DNA of 64,000 bases from Yponomeuta sedellus. Taxonomy: Eukaryota > Arthropoda > Insecta > Lepidoptera > Yponomeutidae. Location: contig OW203730.1 of the NCBI GenBank assembly GCA_934045075.1, positions 7,514,785-7,578,784 of the forward strand. The letters are read 5' to 3'. The notes under the pieces are model-generated. The model was not told the DNA's origin and searched no databases. It was given only the letters and a program-made list of their open reading frames with translations. Numbering within the stretch: position 1 is the first letter of the stretch; each line of letters opens with the position of its first letter. A program made the position numbers and the translations under genes. This document shows positions 1 to 8,332 of the stretch, in pieces.

Positions 1-359
1 TAACTTTGATATTTTTTCCGCGAAAAGTGAACCATCAACTTCCATTACGCAGTCACATCAAGCTTGTTAGGTAGTGTACATGTTTTTAATGCGGGTTAAA
101 AAGGATGTACACTGGTTGTCCCTTATTGTTAAGTAAAGGGAGAGCTACACCATCGGTAGAATTCGTTTCATCCAATTAGAGAAACTTAATAGAACAAAGT
201 TGGTTGTAAGACACTAACTCTTACTGTGGTATTTCAATATTATTACTCATGGCAGAAAAGTAAACATTCCGCTTTCGCACACAGAATGAATGAATAACCA
301 TTTATTGCCAAGAACAAAGAACATCTTATACTTATAAACTTGATATTAAATTAATTTGA
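1..359. other. AT-rich unassigned sequence
   Basis: No gene is recognised. Positions about 244-285 hold, on the minus strand, a short repeat ('gcgaaagcggaat' core on that strand) that recurs at 21760-21830 and 63675-63735. The rest shows no recognisable family. Confidence 0.6.
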
Positions 360-377
360 TTACAATTACTAATTATA

Positions 378-612
378 CTATTTTTATTTTAAATGCACTA
401 ACCCGTACTAAGGACAATTTTAAAAAACCTATTTAGAGCCTAAAAATTCCACCCATGCCGGGATTCGAACCCGCGACCTCTGGCTATCCGTGCCAGCGCT
501 CTTTACAACTGAGCTAATGGGCGACTCACCGGCAGCAGTGAAATTTCGAAACTCTTTACACTATTCTCTGTATTACGTACTGGCAGCGACATCGACAGCG
601 AAATAGGTTTTT
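378..612 (-). mobile_element. Family T tRNA-hairpin SINE, copy T1
   Basis: The element is flanked by near-identical target duplications, 'ttacaattactaattata' at 360-377 and the same with one extra a at 613-631. It begins with the reverse complement of the (aaaaat)n tail, runs through a tRNA-like domain on the minus strand (449-522, B box 'ggttcgaatcc'), and then jumps at about 600 to a short forward piece 'aaataggttttttt'. This fixed outer end after an inversion is the hallmark of the family. Mobilisation by a LINE is inferred from the target duplications. Confidence 0.85.
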
Positions 613-654
613 TTACAATTACTAAATTATACAGATGTATAGGTACGTAAAATT

Positions 655-845
655 AACATAATCAAGGCGCAGGTTTCAAACTAGGATACCCTGTGCTATG
701 GTAGCCAGTCAAGGACTTTACAAACATGGATATACACCCAGGCTGAGGCTATATGTATAAAGCGGTGATCCCAACTGGGAATCGAACCCACAACCCCAGG
801 CATGATAATCAGACATGATACCGCTAGACCAACGAATCAAGTCAA
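655..845 (-). mobile_element. Family G tRNA-derived SINE, copy 1
   Basis: Read on the minus strand, this has a tRNA-like head with a B box 'gggttcgattccc' and a body with a 'gggtatcctag' motif shared with copies near 3.4, 16.8, 20.7 and 24.6 kb. The copy is diverged, and no clear target duplication was found. Confidence 0.6.
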
Positions 846-932
846 GTCAAGTCAAAAAAAGCTCATTTGTTGAAAACCTGTTTTGATTTCACTGACTTAG
901 GAATAGCATGGGATTAGGAATAGCGTATACAC

Positions 933-1030
933 ATGAAAGTATGTGTATACGCGCAATATCCTACACACATTAGGTGATATGATGAAAGTATGTGTATACG
1001 CGCAATATCCTACACACATTAGGTGATATG
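933..1030. repeat. 49-bp tandem duplication
   Basis: Two consecutive units of 49 bp (933-981 and 982-1030) are identical by eye. Each contains 'gtatgtgtatac'. Together with 'gtatacacat' just upstream, the first unit can form a short hairpin. Confidence 0.9.
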
Positions 1031-1528
1031 AGTTGATTCACTGAATTTGTACAATGTCGTCCTCTTTAGTTCTAATTACAAGCAGCCGCATTCCAGTGTT
1101 TTCTATCCCAGAAAAAATATCTCTGGGATGGAAAATATTGGAATCATTTATGTCAATGAACGATGCCTTCTTTTCTATATAAAGGGATCATTAATAAATT
1201 TTAATTAAAAAAGTACGTAAAATACAAGAAAATAATATGTTAACTACATTAAGATAATTTTGTTATGTAAATTCTAATGTTATTCTGATTGTCAGCGAAA
1301 ATCTGTTATTGGCTTTAAATCTAATTCATCTTATTCTATGTAAAAATGCCTCGTGTATAAGCTGTTGGTTTTCCACTAAACAATAAAACATAAAACAAAA
1401 CAGCATAAATGTACCTACACTATTTAAAGCCTTATCAAGTACAGTCCACAAAAGTTCGACCTTTACATTTTTGCTGCAAAGTCGTCCTTTACGTAACTGA
1501 TAAGAGTACACGTATATATCAAGGTGGA
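1031..1528. other. Unassigned AT-rich sequence
   Basis: I see no gene, RNA or recognised repeat. A short minus-strand open frame at 1326-1721 has low-complexity, non-conserved content and runs into repeat fragments, so it is not called. Confidence 0.5.
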
Positions 1529-1580
1529 TGTACTTGAAATTGCCAATCCGAGGTGGGCACGCGCAATAATTAAGCCTGTA
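1529..1580 (+). repeat. Family E SINE fragment
   Basis: A short piece with 'ttgccaatccg' and 'ggtgggcacgcg', the conserved middle of the family E tRNA SINE seen complete at 28458-28740. Neither the head nor the tail is present. Confidence 0.6.
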
Positions 1581-1761
1581 GGATTCAGTATTTCCTTGTG
1601 TTAGCACTGGCTCACTACCGAGTCGGTAGGTATTACACGAAGCACGACCAACCTCACTCCACGCTCTCATGCAGCGCACTGACAGTTTGACAGCTCCCCA
1701 CCACTTGTGTGTGTGAGACAATGTACTATATCTATGTGAAAAAAGATTTAATTTGATTATA

Positions 1762-2068
1762 TTCTTTTTAATGCACTAACCCGTGCTAAGGACAATTTTA
1801 AAAAACTATTTAGAGGCAAAAAAATCCACCCATGTCGGGATTCGAACCGGTGACCTCTGGCTATCCGTGCCAGCGCTCTTCACAACTGAGCTAATGGGCG
1901 ACTCACCGGCATCAATGATACAGATAATATTGTAAAGAGGTTCGAAATTTCACTGATGCCAGTGAGTCGCACATTAGCTCAGTCGGAAAGAGCGCTGGCC
2001 CGGATAGCCAGAGGTCGCGGGTTCGAATCCCGGCCTGGGTGGAATTTTTAGCCTCTAAATAGGTTTTT
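1762..2068 (-). mobile_element. Family T tRNA-hairpin SINE, copy T2 (palindromic)
   Basis: A reverse-oriented unit (about 1762-1918) is joined to a forward unit (about 1919-2068), each with its own tRNA-like domain. The copy is a long imperfect inverted repeat. The right end is the usual 'ctaaataggtttttaaa' and the left end the inverted tail. Candidate target duplication 'gattta(a)ttt' is imperfect, so the borders are approximate. Confidence 0.8.
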
Positions 2069-2107
2069 AAAATGATGTGATTTATTTAATAGATACAAAC
2101 ACTACAA

Positions 2108-2170
2108 AGCCCATACTTTCTCTGAGAGAAGGCCTGTGCCCCTACAGTGGGGACCTTTAGGCTCAATAAA
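2108..2170 (+). repeat. Family E SINE tail
   Basis: A 5'-truncated copy ending 'gagagaaggcctgtgcccctacagtggggacctttaggc', shown here only by position and key words: the 'gagagaaggcctgtg' and 'cagtgggga' motifs match the family E tail at 2700-2745 and 28700-28740. Confidence 0.6.
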
Positions 2171-2208
2171 GAAATTCCTATTGACTGATTTAACAGTCGG
2201 ACCGGATA

Positions 2209-2426
2209 TTGCTGTCGTCGTCATCAGTCCACTGCTAGACATAGCCCTCCCCTAATGAGCGCCATAGCGCCCTGTCTTCAGCTTGCCGCATCCAGCATCT
2301 GCCTGCAGCTTTTTGCAGATCCTCATCCCACCTAGTCGGAGGGCGTCCTACACTTCGACTACGATATTGCTGACTGCACATAAATTCCAAGAACCCCTGC
2401 TTATCCAGATAGTAAACAATTTGCAT
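2209..2426 (-). pseudogene. LINE 3' end: C-terminus of an endonuclease/reverse-transcriptase ORF
   Basis: On the minus strand the open frame ends in a conserved non-LTR retrotransposon C-terminus: 'VGRPPTRWDEDLQKAAG', then 'RCWMRQAEDRALWRSLGEGYV' (positions 2235-2340). It is followed by a tail containing 'gctatgtctagcagtggact' and a (gac)n run. Only the last part of the protein remains; the endonuclease and RT domains are missing. The tail is shared with family D SINEs, which suggests this LINE type moves them. The clade (RTE-like) is inferred. Confidence 0.75.
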
Positions 2427-2534
2427 ACTACAATTTACTTAAGCTTATTTTTGTTGCATTCTATATCCGAGGCCTCTCACACTAACCGACGGCATAAGAA
2501 TATAGTTTCCGGAAAATAAAGTACCTATATGTTA

Positions 2535-2745
2535 ACCGGTTGTTAACCTGCTTCTCAATCGGGAGTTCGTGGGTTTCGTAAACTGTCAAGGAAAACATCG
2601 CGAGGAAACCTGAGTGTTTGAAGTGTTCAAATACCTCAGTGCTTGTAATTGCCAATCCGCGGTGGGCACGCGTGGTAACTAAGCCCATTATCTTTCTTTT
2701 CGAGAGAAGACCTGTGCCCTGCAGTGGGACGTTTATAGGCCACAT
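2535..2745 (+). mobile_element. Family E tRNA SINE, 5'-truncated
   Basis: Contains 'gaaggaaaacatcg'-type, 'gaggaaacctgagtgt' and 'ccaatccgcggtgggcacgc' motifs and ends 'cctgtgccctgcagtgggac'. The tRNA-like head is reduced to a remnant ('gggagttcgtgggtttcg'). Another copy (30958-31445) is interrupted by a family D element. Confidence 0.7.
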
Positions 2746-2825
2746 AAGAGAATTAACTTCCAGTACCCACAATGTATTGTGGAGAAGTATTTTTTTGTAT
2801 TGTAGTACAATCATACTATCATAGC

Positions 2826-2999
2826 TGTGTGGTGTCGGCCTAGAGCATAGCCGGCACCAACGGCTTAACTTAAAGCGCTCGGAAAAAATGCCGCTAGCAG
2901 TAGTCACGGGACGGCCGCCCGCACCTGACCGCGCCTGTTGTTGCTTAACGCAAGTAAATGATTTCAATCACTCTGTTTGACTAGGCCACAGGCGCTTCA
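2826..2999 (-). mobile_element. Chimeric junction: family D head joined to 5S-SINE (family C) head
   Basis: Positions 2826-2848 match the 5' start of family D ('gtgtggtgtcggcctagag'). The sequence then switches, at the word 'caccaac' that both families share, to the minus-strand 5S-SINE head, which runs to 2999. That head includes the 5S-like block 'gttaagcaacaacaggcgcgg' region (read on minus, about 2915-2950). A template switch at microhomology, or a nested insertion, would explain it. Confidence 0.6.
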
Positions 3000-3049
3000 T
3001 GAAAATGTTATGTTAACCACAAATTTAAAAAAAGGTAAGTATGTACTTC

Positions 3050-3071
3050 TGTGTGTGTGTGTGTGTGTGTG
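3050..3071. repeat. (GT)n microsatellite
   Basis: About eleven uninterrupted GT units immediately precede a family D SINE. Confidence 0.95.
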
Positions 3072-3327
3072 AGCTGCGTGGAGTCAGCCTAGAAAATAGC
3101 ACCAACCCGAATTCTTTCCGCGGGTGTCGTAAAAGGCGACTAAGGGACTCAAACCGAGGGGTGGGCAGCAGCGCCCCCTGCAGTGCAATTCTACCAAACT
3201 GCGATCCCAACCCGCATGCCCAGCGTGGGGATTATGGGCATTACCCCCTAATGATGGCACAACCTTGCGCTCATTAAGGGAGGGCTATGTCCAGCAGTGG
3301 ACTAATATAGCCTGAAGAAGAAGAAAA
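3071..3327 (+). mobile_element. Family D SINE, near full length
   Basis: Starts 'gagctgcgtggagtcagcct', passes 'cgcgggtgtcgtaaaaggcg' and ends 'ccagcagtggactaatatag' + (gaa)n. The tail is that of the LINE at 3603-3853, so it looks like a non-autonomous passenger of that LINE. No pol III tRNA-type boxes were found. The 'RGCRKRRLRD' peptide it yields in one frame is a repeat by-product. Confidence 0.8.
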
Positions 3328-3351
3328 TCATAACATCAACACATTATCCTC

Positions 3352-3500
3352 ATTTGCCCCGGTCCCAAACTAGAATACCCTGTGCTATCGTAGATAGGTA
3401 AGGCTGGCTCCAGACTGAGGTTATTTGTACAAATGTACATCGGCCCCCATTGGGAATCGAACCTACGACTTCCGCATGGTAATCTGGCGTGATAAGACAT
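3352..3500 (-). mobile_element. Family G tRNA-derived SINE, copy 2
   Basis: On the minus strand, a B box 'aggttcgattccc' is followed by the family G body with 'gggtattctag'. It is 3'-truncated relative to the copy at 655-845. Confidence 0.6.
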
Positions 3501-3602
3501 TGTTGGTAATTGGTATTTCTTTATTATAGTTCTAAATTATGTTTCACTATCGACATAAAATTATTAGTATTTAAGATTGTTGTACGACTATTGTTGTATT
3601 GA

Positions 3603-3853
3603 TTGTTGTGGGCAGGCCATATATCGCGAAGAACCGACAACCGTTTGAGTAAACGTGTTCTTGAGTGGAGACCGCGACTCGGCAAACGTAGAGTAGGACG
3701 CCCTCCGACCAGGTGGCGTCTGGCGATGACGATCTGCGAAAAACTGCCGGCAGATGCTGGATGCGGCATGCTGACGACAGGGCGCTATGGCGCTCATTAG
3801 GGGAGGGCTATGTCCAGCAGTGGACTACATAATATAGCCTGAAGAAGAAGAAG
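3603..3853 (+). pseudogene. LINE 3' end with broken RT-protein C-terminus
   Basis: The plus-strand frame reads 'WAGHISRRTDNRLSK', then 'GKRRVGRPPTRW', typical of the last domain of lepidopteran endonuclease-reverse transcriptases. A frameshift near 3725 separates this from the 'LPADAGCGM' segment. The 3' tail 'ccagcagtggactacataat', 'agcctgaagaagaag' follows. It is an older, 5'-truncated copy. Confidence 0.75.
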
Positions 3854-4025
3854 TACAACATTAACGGCTTTTTTATTTAAACACAATTCCTCTAAAGCAC
3901 TCCTCAGAGGCAGATTATTTAGTCTGTAGTTATGTCCTTCGCTTGTGTCTATTCCCTATTCACTACAGATTATTTTAATTGGTACATACAAGGTGTCTCA
4001 CACAATCTTAACAAGACCGTAAATT

Positions 4026-4408
4026 TTAAAAACCTATTTAGAGGCTAAAAATTCCACCCATGCCGGGATTCGAACCCGCGACCTCTGGCTATCCGTGCCA
4101 GCGCTCATCCAACAGAATTCCAATGTAAAAGCCTAACTGCAAAGTAGGTAGTCGGGGCTGTAAGTGATGCAATTGGCTTCAGCCAGATGTCGCTGCCTGT
4201 ACGCAATACAGAGAATATTGTAAAGAGGTTCGAAATTTCACTGATGCCGGTGAGTCGCCCAGTAGCTCAGTTGGATAGAGCGCTGGCACGGGTAGCCAGA
4301 GGTCGTGGGTTCGAATCCCGGCATGGGTGGAATTTTTAGCCTCTAAATAGGTTTTTAAAAATTGTCCTTAGCACGGGTTAGTGCATTAAAAATAAAAATA
4401 AAAATAGT
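4026..4408 (+). mobile_element. Family T tRNA-hairpin SINE, copy T3 (reference copy)
   Basis: Clean borders: 'aagaccgtaaatt' at 4013-4025 and 'aagaccttaaatt' at 4409-4421. The 5' part (4026-4110) is the reverse complement of the tRNA-like 3' half plus flank. It is joined near 4110 to a sense body, a full tRNA-like domain (4257-4330) and the tail 'gtgcattaaaaataaaaata'. The outer 5' end, 'ttaaaaacctatttagaggc', is the same in all composite copies, while the junction differs. This pattern fits twin-priming during target-primed reverse transcription. Confidence 0.9.
4257..4330 (+). other. tRNA-like promoter domain of family T
   Basis: This 74-nt stretch folds as a tRNA: acceptor strands gccca/tgggt, D arm gctc/gagc with A box 'tagctcagttgg', anticodon stem ctggc/gccag, and T arm with B box 'ggttcgaatcc'. 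Position 33 is C instead of the universal U, and the first T-stem pair is a mismatch, so it is unlikely to be a working tRNA. In other copies the triplet at 34-36 reads GGA; here it is GGG. T-runs in the 3' flank ('aattttta', 'ggttttta') could act as pol III terminators. Confidence 0.75.
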
Positions 4409-4421
4409 AAGACCTTAAATT

Positions 4422-4827
4422 GTTACGTGAATAACTACCAATTTGGCAAACTTTCTATAATTTTCTTACATAAAAACTTAATACAACTCAACCTTATACC
4501 ATCAATATCTGCACTGTACCGTAATGTACAGTACATACTGTTTGTTTTTTAAAAACGGAAACCGTTAAGTCAAAAATTAATTTAGTTTGCAGCGCAAGTA
4601 TGCTATTTCAATTTACTTGATTGGAACTGAATTTTGATCGCTGGTAAGCTTGCTTTCAATTAACATTGGTAACTGTTTACGTTAACCAATTCGTGTTTTC
4701 CAATCACCAAAATTTCAATATGAAAACTGTAATGATGTTCATACAATCCATAAATGACCGCATAGTAAGCGTGCGTTCAATCCTTACGAGAGCGAATGCT
4801 TTCTTTCCCCTTAGAATACAAATAACC
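4422..4827. other. Unassigned sequence
   Basis: No gene or repeat family recognised over 400 bp. Confidence 0.5.
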
Positions 4828-4829
4828 TA

Positions 4830-5250
4830 CAGTCTATTTATTCTTACTTGTCCAATTTAGTAAACAAGATTATAACCTTAAAATTGAGATTAGATGCCTA
4901 AACTAGACATTTTCTCGCAAATTCATGTACTATCATGAACTATGTTTATAAAATTGGCAGCGTGTTACCTAAAAGAGTGTTCCAGGTTACTTCATTTATG
5001 AAAATATGGCCGTAATACAGAGAATATTGTAAAGAGGTTCGAAATTTCACTGATGTCGTGAGTCGCCCATTGGCCCAATTGGTAGAGCGCTGGTACGGAT
5101 AGCCAGAGGTTGCGGGTTCGAATCCCGGCATGGGTGAAATTTTTAGCCACTAAATAGGTTTTTAAAAATATGGCAGTTTTGGACTAAAAATTCACAGTTT
5201 AAGGGTAGAATCTTGTTTACTAAATTGGACAAGTAGGAATAAATAGACTG
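4830..5250. mobile_element. TA-flanked MITE, copy 1 (interrupted by T4)
   Basis: The left terminal repeat starts 'cagtctatttattcttactt' at 4830 and the right one is its near-complement, ending 'aataaatagactg' at 5250. TA dinucleotides lie outside both ends (4828-4829, 5251-5252), as in Tc1/mariner-type MITEs. Without the SINE inserted at 5011-5164 and its duplication, the MITE is about 257 bp. Confidence 0.75.
5011..5164 (+). mobile_element. Family T SINE, copy T4 (simple, 5'-truncated)
   Basis: Flanked by perfect 'aaaatatggc' at 5001-5010 and 5165-5174. It starts at 'cgtaatacag', holds one sense tRNA-like domain, and ends at 'aaataggttttt' without the (aaaaat)n tail. There is no inverted segment. 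It lies inside a MITE, so it is younger than the MITE. Confidence 0.9.
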
Positions 5251-5252
5251 TA

Positions 5253-5491
5253 TAGTCTGTTTATACATACTTGTCCAATTTAACAAAATAGATACTACCA
5301 GTAAAGTGAACTTTTTAGTCGAAAACTATCATATTCCTATAAATTAAGTAACCTGGGACACCATTTTAGTTAACACGCTGCTAATTTTATAAACAAAGTT
5401 CATGAACTTGCAAGACTAGTTTTATCGTCAAATTTCAATTTTGAGGTTAGAATCTTGTTTACTAAATTGACGAGTAAGAATAAATAGACTA
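5253..5491. mobile_element. TA-flanked MITE, copy 2, inverted next to copy 1
   Basis: The same family as 4830-5250 in opposite orientation, sharing the TA at 5251-5252. The terminal repeats are 'agtctgtttatacatacttg' on the left and the complement of 'agtctatttattcttactc' on the right. Internal words such as 'aacacgctgctaattttata' complement copy 1. Confidence 0.7.
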
Positions 5492-7661
5492 TTACTCATT
5501 TATAAATAAATAGACATTTACTCGAAGTCTTTCCCGTCACCATTCAAACTTTCCGCTAACAAAAGATGAGTTAGCATTCAGCTCACAATGGACTCCACAT
5601 ACAAACTAAAGACATCTTTGAGTAACTAAGTCTTGTAAGTTTCTTTCGTGTTTGTTGTGTCTTTGTATATGACGCAGCTTTTTTGTGAATATTCTGATTT
5701 GGTTGCTTTTTGTTGAAAAATCGAGATTCTTAGTCTAAAGTCAACCTATCCACTGCCGCCCACCGTATTTACTATCTTTACTTTGAAAAGGTCTCATTTG
5801 TGAAGAAGCTCAATAGAGCGTGAGTCACGTAAGAAACTCTACTAGGCGTAGTCTAACGCCTCGAGTCATAGGAGACGCATCATCAAGTAGTGTGTAAAAT
5901 TTTGAAAGTTGCGCGTCCATGCGACCGCGGCGCAGTTTTTATGCGAAACGAAAGTATGTGATTATGTAGGCGCGCGGCAGACAGTGTCGCGTGCGCGTTT
6001 GCGACTGTTCGGATCGTTCTTCCAAAGCTGCAGTAGCTACACATCGTCGTTGTCACTTGCGGACAACGTCAGACGTGTGGCAGTTTTTTTTTACAAATAT
6101 TTGGCCGCGAGTACTTGCGCCAGAGCGTTTAAACGTTCTCCTCACACGTAGAAAAAAAGATGAATTATCATGCGCAGTAGCAGTATTGGTACAGACTAGC
6201 GCCATCTGCAAATGTCTTGTGGGATTGAGACAATGTTTCCAGAAAGTAAACGAAAGTTATTCAAGAGATAGGCCAGCAACCTAATCATGGTTGTCGTGTG
6301 TAACTCTACGGAGGAATTTTCGGGTGCGGATAGAAAGAGATGATTTAAAAGAAATAAGCTGGTTCCAGTCGACTTAAAATTTCAAATTTATTACATCTAC
6401 AAAATACCGTTACTGTTCGAAATTAATTTATTTTTGATAGCTGCCCTTTTCTGAAAAGGAAGGACTTTACAAATAGTCCGACAACATACTATTTTACGTT
6501 ACGATAACAGATTAACGTGAATATCACAGGTAAGCTACGGAGTTAAGTATCTGTAACTTCGCTATACATTACATGAGAGCACATCAGTATGCAATATCGA
6601 TCAGATTTTTCTTCGAATAAGTAACGCAAGAATTTCAACGTTACACAAAAAAAAACTTTTTATTTCAATTCATTGCTTTATCAATTCGTTAAGTAACATT
6701 ATAAAATAGACTAGCTGCCGCAATCAGAGACCTCTATTAAATTTAATGTTTATTTAAATATCATTATCTTTCACTTTTTATCAATGAAACAAAAAAGGAT
6801 AACAGTATACTTAACGGAGTTTAACTTTTGACGTTTCTGAATGAGGCGGTAAGACAACGAAGATTTGCCTTATTAAGATTTTGTGCCACGGACTAAAAGG
6901 CGTTCTGTCCGTCTGATTGTCTGTGGGATAAAATCGAATTTTGATAGATATGGCGAAACTATAATGATTCCTTGTCGACTACATACCCAAAAAGCGGCTG
7001 TCAATTATCCTATTCCAAACGAAACTAATCAACTCAAAGACGCAATCTATAATGTAAATTATACAAGAGAATAGCTGCCTACTGAGGCGTGCATTGTTTA
7101 TAGTGAGCTGTTCGCGAGTGAAAACTAGCTACAAAAAGAGATTAGCTGGACGAAATGCGTTCGAAGGAATGTGTATGTCTTCATTACTGTATTTATGATG
7201 CTAGCATATTTATTGATGATTACTCTGCGAATATTGACAGACACTGCGTTGGTAATCGCATTTGTGAAACTAGTGAAATGGTCGTGATTACTGACACACA
7301 AATTTCATATTCTAATTCATTTATTTATTTACATGAATATTGTAACATAACAGTAAAATTACACCAAAGCGTTACAATATTATATCAGAGCACGACCTTT
7401 CATACATCTTCTAGCATTCTCTTACATATCCTTCACCACACTTTCAATTCCATCCGCAAACACATCACGCTCTGGTGCTTCAGCGAGCAGGGCACATAGT
7501 AGCCGCAGCGCGCGCGCGACCGGCGAGCACTGGTACTGGTTGGTGGTTGGTCGGCATATAGTTTATGCCTCCGCGCCCTGCGATACCCATGATACTAATG
7601 TTTGAATGATTTACAAGATCACAAGAGGTTTGAAGCGGGCTCTTGAAATGAGCATGAAATC
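5492..7661. other. Unassigned 2.2 kb with two CpG-rich patches
   Basis: No repeat family is recognised. Positions 5905-6080 ('gcgcggcagacagtgtcgcg' and neighbours) and 7500-7590 ('gcgcgcgcgaccggcgagc') are much richer in CpG than the surroundings. They may be promoter or enhancer DNA of a host gene. Open frames at 5909-6151, 5991-6284 and 7155-7499 have no recognisable domain and are not called. Confidence 0.4.
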
Positions 7662-7672
7662 GGGTCCACTTT

Positions 7673-7866
7673 CGTTACCAACCCTTGTATGTCCCCAATG
7701 CTGGAGCACGGGTCTCTTCCTGCATCGCAGGAACGTTAGGCGATACTCCACCACGGGGGCCAAGTCCGGGTTCGTGGAGGATTGTAAGACAGTGGCGGGC
7801 CTTACTGTCAGCAGTTATCAAACCGCCTATAAGGCCTCTGACATGGCTTAACGACTGTCATTATAT
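7673..7866 (-). mobile_element. 5S-SINE (family C), copy C1, 3' half only
   Basis: Flanked by 'gggtccacttt' (7662-7672) and 'gggtccatttt' (7867-7877). On the minus strand it runs from the middle of the element to the tail 'gggacatacaagggtt'. The 5S-like head is missing through 5' truncation. Confidence 0.85.
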
Positions 7867-7877
7867 GGGTCCATTTT

Positions 7878-8332
7878 ACGAAAAATCATATAAATAGGAC
7901 TGAAACAAAATTACGGAATGATTTTATGGTCTATTTTCACCCACAATACATATTTCAATTGCTAAATAGTTCATTTTTATTCTCTTTATTTAAGGCGAAA
8001 TTTAATAAGCTATGTTATTTACTGTATTTAAGTGCGTGTTATTAATTTTGTTCTTCCCTCTTTATAATATAATATTAAACCAGAATTGACAAATTTATAA
8101 TATAACTAGAGTAAATTTTGTAAATTTCACTAAAAGTCACTAAAGTAAATTTTGACAATGCTTAAGTATTTCCCACATATACTTATCTGTAGAAAATGCT
8201 TAATCCTAATATTATATCATAAACAATAGGCGCAAAACACTATGTAATAATTGAAAATATACAAACAACAAGGCGACTGCTTTTAAAACTGATACATTAA
8301 TTAATGCACATATGCACATATATACCAATATA
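7878..8332. other. AT-rich unassigned sequence
   Basis: Very AT-rich; nothing recognised before the mariner. Confidence 0.5.

Noticed and set aside
449..522. Many tRNA-like sequences (also 1988-2061, 4257-4330, 14691-14764, 41645-41718 and others) as tRNA genes
   Set aside because: All lie inside retroposons with target duplications, share C at position 33 and a T-stem mismatch, so they are SINE promoters.
2482..2967. 161-codon minus-strand frame
   Set aside because: It runs antisense through a family E SINE and a 5S-SINE head; no domain.
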